Origin: Acidocella sp.
GTDB lineage: Bacteria > Pseudomonadota > Alphaproteobacteria > Acetobacterales > Acetobacteraceae
DNA length: 50,489 bases
Assembly (NCBI GenBank): GCA_026224875.1
Contig: JAMFRU010000098.1
Coordinates: forward strand, 1 to 50,489
Direction of reading: 5' to 3'
Part shown: positions 32,499 to 40,913 of the stretch, piece by piece
How positions within the stretch are numbered: the first letter of the stretch is position 1
How the letters are laid out: every line of letters starts with the position of its first letter
The notes under the pieces: generated by a model
Seen by the model: the letters and a program-made list of their open reading frames with translations, nothing else
The model's database searches: none
Told to the model about the DNA's origin: nothing
Translations under genes and position numbers: made by a program

Positions 32499-33215
32499 GT
32501 GATGGTTCCCATTAACCATACAAATAATTTTTTCGACGAGTTGTCACCAGAGCTGCAAAATGCGTTCGACGAGATCAGCTACGAGCGAAACGCCGCCGCC
32601 GGCGAGGAGCTGCTGCACTCGGGCTGCCAGTGCTCCCAGCTGTACCAGTTGCGCGCGGGTAAGGTGGAATACCGCGTGCCGGATGGCAAAGGCGGCGAGA
32701 CCGTGGCCGCGACCATGAACAAGGGCGATTGGATCGGCCTGCCGGAGGCTTTTACGGGCTTGCCGGCCACGGCGGATGTGATGGCGGTAACGCCGGTGCT
32801 GTTGCGGATCATCCCGCACCGGGATTTTGAGCTGTTGCTCGACCGCCACCCGGTGCTGGCGCGCCGGTTGTTGCAGCTTTTCAGCCTCAGCCTCTCGGCC
32901 GTGTACCACCAGGCGCGCGACCGCAATGCGTTGCCGTTGAAGGAGCGCCTGTTGCGCACGCTCTACATGCTTGCCTTCAGCCATGGCAAAACCTTGCGCC
33001 AGCAGCAGGGCATACTCATTGAAATGCCGCAGGAGGAGCTGAGCCAGCGCCTGGCCGCGGCCCGCCAGACCCTCAACCGCCAGCTGAAGGCGCTGGAGCG
33101 TGAGGGGCTGATCCGGGTGAATTACGGCTCGATTACCGTGCTCGGCCTGCACCGGCTGGCTGAGCGGCAGCTCAACCCGCCGGTTAGTGCCAAGTTTAGC
33201 CCCAAACTTAACTAA
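32499..33215 (+). CDS. Crp/Fnr-family transcriptional regulator
   Basis: 238 residues. The N-terminal cyclic-nucleotide-binding-type beta barrel (AAGEELLHSGCQCSQLYQLRAGKVEYRVPDGKGGE) is followed by a long helix and the C-terminal winged helix (EMPQEELSQRLAAARQTLNRQLKALEREGLIRV, like HTH_Crp_2). No FNR-type N-terminal Cys cluster is visible, though CQC occurs near residue 44. It may start at GTG 32499 or at ATG 32502; GGGAGTAACC is upstream. It is divergent from the Rieske gene and the likely regulator of it (inference). Confidence 0.85.
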   Translation: MMVPINHTNNFFDELSPELQNAFDEISYERNAAAGEELLHSGCQCSQLYQLRAGKVEYRVPDGKGGETVAATMNKGDWIGLPEAFTGLPATADVMAVTPVLLRIIPHRDFELLLDRHPVLARRLLQLFSLSLSAVYHQARDRNALPLKERLLRTLYMLAFSHGKTLRQQQGILIEMPQEELSQRLAAARQTLNRQLKALEREGLIRVNYGSITVLGLHRLAERQLNPPVSAKFSPKLN

Positions 33216-33221
33216 GCGAGC

Positions 33222-33719
33222 TTAACTAGGGACGCACGGGGTCAGAGGCGCTACCGGGCGCGTCATGACCTCGGAGCGGCCGAACAAAGGCACACCGATA
33301 AAGCCGCGCACATGCAATTTGCCGTCATCGCCAACATGCATGTTGGATTTATAGGTGTTGCCGGAGTCGGGATCGTAGATCCAGCCGCCGCCCCATGAGC
33401 CGTCGGCATTCGGGGTGAAATTGCCCAGCATGGTCAGGTCGCAGACCTGGCGGGGGCGCAGGGTGGCATCCGGGTTGTGGATGTCGGTTTTGGGTTTGCC
33501 CGTATTGGGGTCCAGCGGCTCTTTGAGCCATTCCACCTTGCCGCAGAGCTGCGTGCCGCAGGGGGCGATGTTGATGGCGGCTTTGCCGTCCGTGGTGAGC
33601 CACCAGCCATAGACCGCTTGATTAGTGGTCTGGGCCCGCACGGTGGAGGTGCCGCCGAAACTGGCCAGAGCCAGCACCGCGGCACATGCGATCAGTCTTG
33701 TGAAAGGTGTAGCTTGCAT
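33222..33719 (-). CDS. DUF2147 secreted protein
   Basis: 165 residues. A signal peptide (1-29, ending TSTVRA) precedes the DUF2147 fold: YGWWLTTDGKAAINIAPCGTQLCGKVEWLKEP, GNFTPNADGSWGGGWIYDPDSGNTYKSNMHV and LHVRGFIGVPLFGRSEVMTR. The function of the domain is unknown; it is periplasmic or surface-associated. It is convergent to the Crp-type gene, 6 bp apart, and divergent from FadL. Confidence 0.88.
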   Translation of the reverse strand: MQATPFTRLIACAAVLALASFGGTSTVRAQTTNQAVYGWWLTTDGKAAINIAPCGTQLCGKVEWLKEPLDPNTGKPKTDIHNPDATLRPRQVCDLTMLGNFTPNADGSWGGGWIYDPDSGNTYKSNMHVGDDGKLHVRGFIGVPLFGRSEVMTRPVAPLTPCVPS

Positions 33720-33832
33720 TTCATCCCCATTTGGTATTTAACATACACTATACGTAAGGTGCCCGCCATAACCTTGTTAATGGGCGTAACCATAAAAATA
33801 TATGGCGTGCGTATTCGTTACAGGAGGAAGGC

Positions 33833-35176
33833 GTGAATAAAAAAGTCGTAAGAAAGAAAAACTTCTCTAAAGCCCATCTGCTTTCGGCGGTTGCGGGGTT
33901 TGGCGGGGTGTTGGTGCTGGGCATGCCGGCGCATGCCAGCGGCTTCGGCCTGCGCGAGAGCTCGGCCGATTCGTTGGGCAATGCGTTTACCGGCAGCGAG
34001 GCCAAGGCCTATGACGCCAGCACGGTGTGGAACAACCCGGCGGGCATGGCTTTGCTCAACAATGACGAGATCGACGGCGCGATCAGCCTGATCGCCCCTT
34101 CCGCGCATTTTACCGGCAGTGCCACCAATGCGCAGACCGGCGGCAATGTGAGCGGTAGCCAAGGCGGCAATGCCGTGGCCCCCGCGGCCTCGGGCGCTAC
34201 ATTCGGGGTGATGACTTTGGGCCCCAACTGGCGGCTCGGCTTTTCCGTCACCTCGCCTTTCGGCGAGCGCACCAATTATCCCGGGGATTTCGTCGGGCGC
34301 TATCAGGGGCTTTCGTCCAGCATCACCGATATCAATTTCGGGCTGGCCCTGTCCTATAAGGTCAACGACCATCTCTCGATCGGCGGCGGGCCGAATTTCG
34401 ATTATTTCCAGGCCCGGCTTACCGAAGCCGTGAACGTGCCGATACTGAGTGCCGCCACCGGGCAGGATCCCACGGGCGAGATCCGCGGCACCAATCTGGG
34501 TGTCGGCTATAATCTCGGCGTGCTCTACCAGTTCGATGATGCCACGCGCATCGGTCTCGATTACCACTCGCGCATCCGCCATAACATCAGCGGCGGGCAA
34601 TATGTGTCCGTCCCCGGCAGCTACAGCGCGATACCGGCGGTGGTGGGGCTGCTAAGCCAGGCCAACACCAAGGCGACCACCAGCATCACTCTGCCCGATA
34701 GTGCCGGGCTTGGCATCTATCATCAGATCAACCCGCAATGGGCCGTGATGGGCAGTGTGGAATGGACCGAATGGTCGCTGCTGAAGACCATCAATATCAC
34801 CGCCCAGAATGGTTCGGGCAATACCACGATCCAGGAGAACTGGCGTAACACCTGGTTTGCCGGGGTGGGTACGAATTACCAGCTGACGGACAAGCTCATG
34901 CTGCAAGGCGGCTTCGCCTATGATGAATCGCCGGTGACGGATGCCAACCGTACCGTGCGCATTCCAGATTCGGACCATTACGATCTCGGCTTCGGCGCGC
35001 AATACCAGCTGCTGCCCAACACCAAGCTCGAGCTGGCTTACGGCCATGTGTTCACACCTGGCGGGTCTATCCACGGCAGTGCCGCAGCGTCTGCGCTTAC
35101 GCCGGCGGGGAGCATTGATGGTGAATATTCGGCTTCCGATAATTCGGTGACGGCCGGCATGAATATGATTTTTTGA
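33833..35176 (+). CDS. fadL: FadL/OmpP1/TodX-family outer membrane transporter
   Basis: 447 residues. After a signal-type N-terminus comes the hallmark ASGFGLRESSADSLGNAFTGSEAKAYDASTVWNNPAGMA (the FadL hatch), then a beta-barrel with alternating hydrophobic strands ending in MNMIF (terminal Phe). These proteins bring long-chain fatty acids or other hydrophobic compounds across the outer membrane. The GTG at 33833 has a strong GGAGGAAGG Shine-Dalgarno. The regulator and beta-oxidation genes follow, supporting a role in uptake of the degraded substrate. Confidence 0.92.
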   Translation: MNKKVVRKKNFSKAHLLSAVAGFGGVLVLGMPAHASGFGLRESSADSLGNAFTGSEAKAYDASTVWNNPAGMALLNNDEIDGAISLIAPSAHFTGSATNAQTGGNVSGSQGGNAVAPAASGATFGVMTLGPNWRLGFSVTSPFGERTNYPGDFVGRYQGLSSSITDINFGLALSYKVNDHLSIGGGPNFDYFQARLTEAVNVPILSAATGQDPTGEIRGTNLGVGYNLGVLYQFDDATRIGLDYHSRIRHNISGGQYVSVPGSYSAIPAVVGLLSQANTKATTSITLPDSAGLGIYHQINPQWAVMGSVEWTEWSLLKTINITAQNGSGNTTIQENWRNTWFAGVGTNYQLTDKLMLQGGFAYDESPVTDANRTVRIPDSDHYDLGFGAQYQLLPNTKLELAYGHVFTPGGSIHGSAAASALTPAGSIDGEYSASDNSVTAGMNMIF

Positions 35177-35181
35177 AATCC

Positions 35182-35205
35182 GGCGTTGACCGTGAGGTCA
35201 ACGCC
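35182..35205. promoter_or_regulatory. Inverted repeat before merR-type gene, candidate operator
   Basis: GGCGTTGACC, GTGA and GGTCAACGCC form a perfect 10-bp inverted repeat 26 bp before the MerR gene ATG. The inner part TTGACC...GGTCAA resembles operators of MerR regulators of acyl-CoA catabolism (LiuR-type). No T-tract follows, so a terminator is less likely. It could control the downstream operon by looping or by 19-bp spacer promoters. Confidence 0.55.
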
Positions 35206-35230
35206 AAAGTTTGAAGACCGGAAGTGAAGA

Positions 35231-35671
35231 ATGACGAACCTTGATCAACTCTATACCGTAACCCAGCTCGGCGCCGAGCTGGGGATTACGGTACGGACCC
35301 TGCATTTTTACGAGACGCAAGGGCTGATCACACCGCGCCGGGCGGGCAATACCAGGGTGTATTCGCAGCGCGACCGCGCCCGCATGATTTTAATTTTACG
35401 TGGCAAAAGCCTGGGGTTTTCGATCAAGGAGATCAGAGAGTATCTGGAACTTTACGATATGGACCCGACCCATGCGCAACAGACGAAAGCGCTGATTAAA
35501 TCTGTGCATGAGCGCATACAAAAGCTGGCCGAGCAGCAGCTGGCGCTGACGCAGACTTTGCTGGAATTGAATGAGATTGAGCAGCTGGCCATGGCGGCGC
35601 TGCGTAATATGGAGACCGCGGCTTTGGCTAATAGCGAGCCAAAGCCTGCAACAACCGGGAGGCAATTGTGA
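35231..35671 (+). CDS. MerR-family regulator of acyl-CoA catabolism
   Basis: 146 residues. The winged-helix domain YTVTQLGAELGITVRTLHFYETQGLITPRRAGNTRVYSQRDRARM opens the protein and a long coiled coil follows. No metal-binding cysteines are seen, so it is not a metal sensor. The ATG at 35231 is preceded by GGAAGTGAAG. The stop overlaps the GTG start of the thiolase gene by 4 nt (GTGA), so it is in the same operon as the fad genes and probably their autoregulated controller, sensing an acyl-CoA. Confidence 0.86.
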   Translation: MTNLDQLYTVTQLGAELGITVRTLHFYETQGLITPRRAGNTRVYSQRDRARMILILRGKSLGFSIKEIREYLELYDMDPTHAQQTKALIKSVHERIQKLAEQQLALTQTLLELNEIEQLAMAALRNMETAALANSEPKPATTGRQL

Positions 35672-36816
35672 ATCAAGCCGTGAATCAAGCTGTTATCGTG
35701 GGCTATGTGCGCTCGCCGTTTACTCTGGCTGGCAGAGGCGCTTTGGCGCATACGCGGCCTGATGATCTGGCAGCTGCCGTGGTGGCCGAACTGGTGAAGC
35801 GCTCCGGGGTGAAGCCGGAAGATATCGAGGCGCTGGTGCTGGGCTGCGCTTTTCCGGAGGCCGAGCAGGGGCTGAATGTGGCGCGGCTGATTGTACTGCT
35901 GGCGGGGCTGCCGCAATCGGTGGCAGGCTATACGGTCAATCAGTTCTGCGGCTCCTCGATGCAGGCTGTGCATATTGCGGCGGGGCACATCGCCACCGGT
36001 GCGGGTGAGGTTTTCATCGCCGGCGGGGTGGAGAGCATGAGCCGCGTGCCGATGCCGGGGTTTAATATTCTACCCAATCCGAGGCTCTCGAAAGAAGTTC
36101 CCGGCGCTTATATGGGCATGGGGCAGACCGCTGAGAATGTTGCCAAGAAATGGAAAATTTCGCGCGAAACGCAGGATGGTTTTGCATTGCGCAGCCAGCA
36201 GCGTACAGCCGCCGCGATTACCGCCGGGTATTTTGCCGATGAGATCGTGCCGGTGCAGACACGCAACGGTGTGGTGGATAAGGATGGTTGCCCGCGCCCC
36301 AGCAGCAATGCTGCCGACCTTGCCGGGCTGAAGCCGGTGTTCGATACCGAGGGCAGCGTTACCGCTGCGACCTCGTCGCCGCTGACTGATGGTGCAAGCG
36401 CCGTGTTGGTGTGCAGTGCCGATTATGCGGCCAAGCATGGGTTGAAGCCACTGGCACGGATTGTTGCCACCGCCAGTGCCGGTTGCGCGCCGGAGATTAT
36501 GGGCATCGGCCCGGTGGCGGCCAGCCGCAAGGCGCTGGCACGGGCCGGGATTGATATTTCCGCGATTGATGTGGTCGAGCTGAACGAGGCGTTTGCTTCG
36601 CAGTCGCTGGCCTGCGTGCAGGAGCTGGGGATTCGCGATGAGATTCTGAACATTGATGGTGGTGCCATCGCTCTTGGGCATCCGCTGGGTGCGACGGGCG
36701 CGCGGCTGGTGGGTAAGGCTGCCAGTTTGCTGGCGCGTACCGGGGGGCGTTATGCGCTGGCGACGCAGTGCATTGGTGGCGGGCAGGGCATCGCCACCGT
36801 GCTGGAGCGGGTGTGA
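35668..36816 (+). CDS. fadA: Acetyl-CoA acyltransferase (thiolase, FadA-like)
   Basis: 382 residues with the thiolase triad: nucleophilic Cys94 in NQFCGSSMQA, His338 in ALGHPLGATGAR and Cys368 in ATQCIGGGQG. It cleaves 3-oxoacyl-CoA to acetyl-CoA plus shortened acyl-CoA, the last step of beta-oxidation. GTG is the start. The stop overlaps the FadB-like start by 1 nt (TGATG). It forms an operon with merR, fadB-like and fadE-like genes. Confidence 0.93.
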   Translation: MNQAVNQAVIVGYVRSPFTLAGRGALAHTRPDDLAAAVVAELVKRSGVKPEDIEALVLGCAFPEAEQGLNVARLIVLLAGLPQSVAGYTVNQFCGSSMQAVHIAAGHIATGAGEVFIAGGVESMSRVPMPGFNILPNPRLSKEVPGAYMGMGQTAENVAKKWKISRETQDGFALRSQQRTAAAITAGYFADEIVPVQTRNGVVDKDGCPRPSSNAADLAGLKPVFDTEGSVTAATSSPLTDGASAVLVCSADYAAKHGLKPLARIVATASAGCAPEIMGIGPVAASRKALARAGIDISAIDVVELNEAFASQSLACVQELGIRDEILNIDGGAIALGHPLGATGARLVGKAASLLARTGGRYALATQCIGGGQGIATVLERV

Positions 36817-39119
36817 TGGGCGATATTCGTAAAGCCGCGGTTATTGGCGCGGGCACCATGGGGGCGGCGATTGCCGCGCAGTTTGCCAATGCCGGCACGC
36901 CGGTGTTGTTGCTGGATATCGTGCCTGCCGGGGCAAAGAGCCGCAACGCGCTGGCCGAGGGCGCCATTGCCAAAATGCTGAAGACCGATCCGGCGCCGTT
37001 CATGTCCAAATCCGCCGCGAAACTGGTGGCGCCGGGCAATATTGAGGATGATCTTGGCAAACTTGCTGAGTGTGACTGGATTGTTGAGGCGATCGTCGAG
37101 CGGCTGGATATTAAGCAGGATCTTTACCGCAAGATCGAGACGGTGCGGAAGCCGGGTTGTGCGGTGTCGTCCAACACCTCGACCATTCCTTTGGCAAAAC
37201 TTGTTGAGGGTATGGGCGAGGGTTTTGCGCGCGATTTTCTGATCACGCATTTCTTTAATCCGCCGCGTTATATGCGGCTGCTGGAACTGGTGACGGGGCC
37301 TGCCACCGATGCGGCTTTGGCTGATTCTGTAGAAAAATTTGCCGATGTGCGGCTCGGAAAATCCATTGTGCGGACCAAGGATTCGCCGGGGTTCATTGCC
37401 AATCGTTTGGGTGTGTACTGGCTGATGCTGGGTGTGATCGAGGCCTTGGATGCTGGGCTGACCATCGAGGGTGCCGATGCGGTGATGAGCAAGCCGATGG
37501 GGATTCCCAAAACCGGTGTGTTCGGGCTGATCGATCTGGTCGGGCTGGATTTGATGCCGCATATCAATGCGAGTCTGGGTGCCACGTTGCCGAAGGGCGA
37601 TGCGTTCCATGCGGCAAATCGGGATTTGCCACTGATTAAGAAGATGATCGCGGAGGGGTATATCGGCCGCAAGGGCAAGGGCGGGTTTTACCGCAAGACG
37701 GCAGCCGGACGCGAGGCGATTGATCTGGCCAGCGGCGATTACCGGCCGGTGCAGAAATCCAATTTGCGCGAAGCCGAGGCGAAATTGGGCAAGCTGCTCA
37801 GCTTCGATACCAAGGCCGCGAAATATGCGTGGCGCGTGCTGGGGCAGACACTGAGCTATGCCGCCAGTCTGGTGGGCGATGCGGCGGACAATATCGATGC
37901 GATCGATACGGCGATGCGGCTGGGGTATAACTGGCGGTATGGGCCGTTCGAGCTGATCGATCTGATTGGCGTGGACGTGCTGGTGGAAAAACTGGCGAAG
38001 GACGGGTTTGCCGTGCCGGCTTTCCTTAACGCTGCTAGGGGCAAGAAGTTTTATCAGCTGACCGGTGGCAAGCGTGAGTATTTTGGCGCGGATGGTGTGT
38101 ATCATCCGTTGCAGCGCCCGGCTGGCGTGCTGCTGCTGGAGGATATCAAGCGCACGGGCAAGCCTGTGCTGAAGAATGCTTCAGCATCCGTGTGGGATGT
38201 TGGCGACGGCGTGCTGTGTTTTGAGTATACTTCCAAGAGCAACTCGCTCGATGCGCAGAATTTGGAATTGCTGAGCCAGACCATTGATTTTCTGCCGAAA
38301 GCGCATAAGGCGCTGGTGATTTATAACGAGGGACAGAATTTTTCCGCCGGTGCCAATCTTGGCCTTGGGTTGTTTGCTGCGAACATTGCGGCATGGAGTG
38401 AGATTGAGAAACTCGTTACCGCCGGGCATGATGTTTACAAGAAACTGAAATACGCGCCCTTCCCTTCCGTGGCCGCCCCGTTCGGCATGGCGCTGGGCGG
38501 CGGGTGCGAGATTCTGCTGCATACATCCGCCGTGCAGGCGCATGCCGAGGCCTATGTCGGGCTGGTGGAATGCGGCGTGGGGCTGGTGCCGGCCTGGGGC
38601 GGGTGCTCGGAAATGCTGGCGCGCTGGGCGGCTAACCCCAGAATGCCGCACGGGCCGATGCCGGCTGCGGCGAAGGTGTTTGAGATCGTCAGTACGGCTA
38701 CGGTTTCGAAATCTGCTGCTGAGGCCAAGGAGTTTATGTTCCTGAAGGCCGATGACGGGATTTCCATGAACCGCGACCGGTTACTGGCCGATGCCAAGGC
38801 GCGCGCTTTGGCACTGGTGGAGGGCTATGCGGCACCCGTGCCGGCAACCTACCGCCTGCCTGGCGCCTCGGGTGCCGTGGCCATGGGCATCGCCGCTGAT
38901 GAGTTCCGGCGCAAGGGTGTTGCGACCACTTACGATATGGTGGTGGCGGGCGAGCTTGCCGGTGTGCTTTCGGGTGGTGCGGCCGATATTATCGACGAGG
39001 TGACGGAGAAGGAAATTCTGGCACTGGAGCGCGCCGCGTTCATGCGGCTGATCAAGAACCAGGGCACGCTGGCGCGCATCGAAACGATGCTGACCACCGG
39101 CAAGCCTTTGCGGAATTAG
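36816..39119 (+). CDS. 3-hydroxyacyl-CoA dehydrogenase/enoyl-CoA hydratase (FadN/FadB-like)
   Basis: 767 residues. The order is dehydrogenase first (KAAVIGAGTMGAAIAAQFANAG, HFFNPPRYMRLLELV, DSPGFIANRLG) and enoyl-CoA hydratase last (about residues 450-700, with ALVIYNEGQNFSAGANL and SVAAPFGMALGGGCEILL). This is the reverse of E. coli FadB and matches the FadN/YusL type. It hydrates enoyl-CoA and oxidises the 3-hydroxy product with NAD. I chose ATG 36816, which follows the thiolase stop directly, over an upstream ATG at 36768. Confidence 0.92.
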   Translation: MGDIRKAAVIGAGTMGAAIAAQFANAGTPVLLLDIVPAGAKSRNALAEGAIAKMLKTDPAPFMSKSAAKLVAPGNIEDDLGKLAECDWIVEAIVERLDIKQDLYRKIETVRKPGCAVSSNTSTIPLAKLVEGMGEGFARDFLITHFFNPPRYMRLLELVTGPATDAALADSVEKFADVRLGKSIVRTKDSPGFIANRLGVYWLMLGVIEALDAGLTIEGADAVMSKPMGIPKTGVFGLIDLVGLDLMPHINASLGATLPKGDAFHAANRDLPLIKKMIAEGYIGRKGKGGFYRKTAAGREAIDLASGDYRPVQKSNLREAEAKLGKLLSFDTKAAKYAWRVLGQTLSYAASLVGDAADNIDAIDTAMRLGYNWRYGPFELIDLIGVDVLVEKLAKDGFAVPAFLNAARGKKFYQLTGGKREYFGADGVYHPLQRPAGVLLLEDIKRTGKPVLKNASASVWDVGDGVLCFEYTSKSNSLDAQNLELLSQTIDFLPKAHKALVIYNEGQNFSAGANLGLGLFAANIAAWSEIEKLVTAGHDVYKKLKYAPFPSVAAPFGMALGGGCEILLHTSAVQAHAEAYVGLVECGVGLVPAWGGCSEMLARWAANPRMPHGPMPAAAKVFEIVSTATVSKSAAEAKEFMFLKADDGISMNRDRLLADAKARALALVEGYAAPVPATYRLPGASGAVAMGIAADEFRRKGVATTYDMVVAGELAGVLSGGAADIIDEVTEKEILALERAAFMRLIKNQGTLARIETMLTTGKPLRN

Positions 39120-39128
39120 GAGGAAACC

Positions 39129-40904
39129 ATGCAAAATTACACCGCACCTTTGCGCGACATGCGCTTTGTGCTGCACGAATTGCACGGCGCAGAACCACTG
39201 CCGGGGCAGGAGGAATTTTCAGTCGAACTTCTGGATACGATTCTGGAAGAGGCGGGGAAATTCTGCACCGAGCAGCTTCTGCCGATCAATGCCAGCGGCG
39301 ATCTTGAAGGCTGCACCTACGAGAATGGCGTGGTGCATACGCCCAAAGGTTTCAAGGAGGCTTACAAGGGCTTCTCCGAAGCTGGTTGGGGCGCGCTGAA
39401 TGCCGCGCAGAAATACGGCGGCCAGGGCGCGCCGGAGACGATCGCGAAACTGGTGGAGGAGATGATTTGCTCCACCAATCTTTCCTTCGGGCTGTATCCG
39501 GGGCTAACGCATGGCGCCTCTTTGGCGCTGGAGAGCCATGGTTCGGAAGAGCTCAAGGATTTCTATCTGCCCAAAATGGTATCCGGTGAATGGTCTGGCA
39601 CCATGTGCCTGACCGAACCGCATTGCGGCACGGATTTGGGCCTGCTGCGCACCAAAGCCGCGCCGCAGAATGACGGCAGCTATAAGATCAGTGGTGCCAA
39701 AATTTTCATCTCCGCCGGTGAGCATGATCTGACCGAGAATATCATCCATCTGGTGCTGGCGCGCCTGCCGGATGCGCCCGCGGGCGTGAAGGGTATTTCG
39801 CTTTTCCTGGTACCAAAATTTTTGCCGAATGCCGAGGGCAGACCTGGGGCGCGCAACGGCGTATCCTGTGCCGCCATCGAGCATAAAATGGGCATCAAGG
39901 CCTCGGCCACGTGCCAGATGAATTTCGACGACGCCACGGGCTGGCTCGTCGGTACGCCGCATAAGGGCATGCAGGCGATGTTCGTGATGATGAACAGCGA
40001 GCGGCTCTCTGTGGGCACGCAAGGGCTGGGCATTGGCGAGATCGCGTATCAGAGCGCTGTTTCCTATGCGCGGGAGCGGTTGCAGGGGCGTTCGCTGTCG
40101 GGTGTGAAACATCCTGACAAGCCGGCGGACCCGTTGATCGTGCATCCGGATATTCGCCGCATGTTGTTGACGATGCGCGCGAATAACGAGGGCTGCCGGG
40201 CGCTGTGCGTTTGGGTGGCGCAGGCGATGGACCGCGCGGCACTTGCGGCTGATCCGGTGGAGCGTGCCGAGTATGAGGAGTTTGTGGCACTGCTGACACC
40301 GGTGGTGAAGGCGCTGTTTACGGACCTTGGTTTCGAGAGTGCCAGCACCGCCATGCAGGTTTACGGCGGGCATGGTTATATTCGCGACCATGGCATCGAG
40401 CAGTTGGCGCGCGATGCGCGGATTGCGATGATTTATGAGGGCACCAACGGGATTCAGGCGCTGGACCTGGTGGGGCGCAAACTGCCGGCGAATTTGGGGC
40501 GGAGTCTGCGGCGGTTTTTCCATCCAGTTTCCGAGTTCATCGAGGCACACAGTGGACATCCGGCACTTGGCAAGCTTGTGCAGGGTTATGCGCGGGCGTT
40601 CGGTGCGCTGCAGCTGGCGACTGCGTATATTGCCGAGAAGGGGATGAGCGATCCTGAGGAGGCTGGTGCCGCGGCGACGGATTATCTGCGCCTGTTCGGG
40701 CTCGTGGCACTTGGCTTCATGTGGGTGCGCATGGCGGTTATCGCGGTGGACAAAATGGGCGGGGAGGATGCCGAGTTCTACCAGGCCAAGATCGTCACCG
40801 CGCGTTTCTTCATGCAGCGTATTCTGCCGCAGGCCGGCGCGTTGCTGTTTACCATCAAGGCCGGCAAGGCGCCGTTGATGGACATGGCGGAGGCTGCATT
40901 CTAG
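39129..40904 (+). CDS. Acyl-CoA dehydrogenase with C-terminal extension (FadE-type)
   Basis: 591 residues. The acyl-CoA dehydrogenase core has the FAD/substrate segments GTMCLTEPHCGTDLGLLRTKA and QVYGGHGYIRDHGIEQLARDARIAMIYEGTNGIQALDL, the latter with the likely catalytic glutamate. An extra C-terminal domain of about 130 residues is typical of the long forms that favour long or bulky acyl-CoA. It begins 10 bp after the FadB-like stop with AGGAGGAAACC as ribosome-binding site, so it is part of the operon. Confidence 0.9.
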   Translation: MQNYTAPLRDMRFVLHELHGAEPLPGQEEFSVELLDTILEEAGKFCTEQLLPINASGDLEGCTYENGVVHTPKGFKEAYKGFSEAGWGALNAAQKYGGQGAPETIAKLVEEMICSTNLSFGLYPGLTHGASLALESHGSEELKDFYLPKMVSGEWSGTMCLTEPHCGTDLGLLRTKAAPQNDGSYKISGAKIFISAGEHDLTENIIHLVLARLPDAPAGVKGISLFLVPKFLPNAEGRPGARNGVSCAAIEHKMGIKASATCQMNFDDATGWLVGTPHKGMQAMFVMMNSERLSVGTQGLGIGEIAYQSAVSYARERLQGRSLSGVKHPDKPADPLIVHPDIRRMLLTMRANNEGCRALCVWVAQAMDRAALAADPVERAEYEEFVALLTPVVKALFTDLGFESASTAMQVYGGHGYIRDHGIEQLARDARIAMIYEGTNGIQALDLVGRKLPANLGRSLRRFFHPVSEFIEAHSGHPALGKLVQGYARAFGALQLATAYIAEKGMSDPEEAGAAATDYLRLFGLVALGFMWVRMAVIAVDKMGGEDAEFYQAKIVTARFFMQRILPQAGALLFTIKAGKAPLMDMAEAAF

Positions 40905-40913
40905 CCTGCGGGC

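Noticed and set aside
35182-35205. Rho-independent terminator of fadL
   Set aside because: The stem is good but no T-tract follows on either strand.
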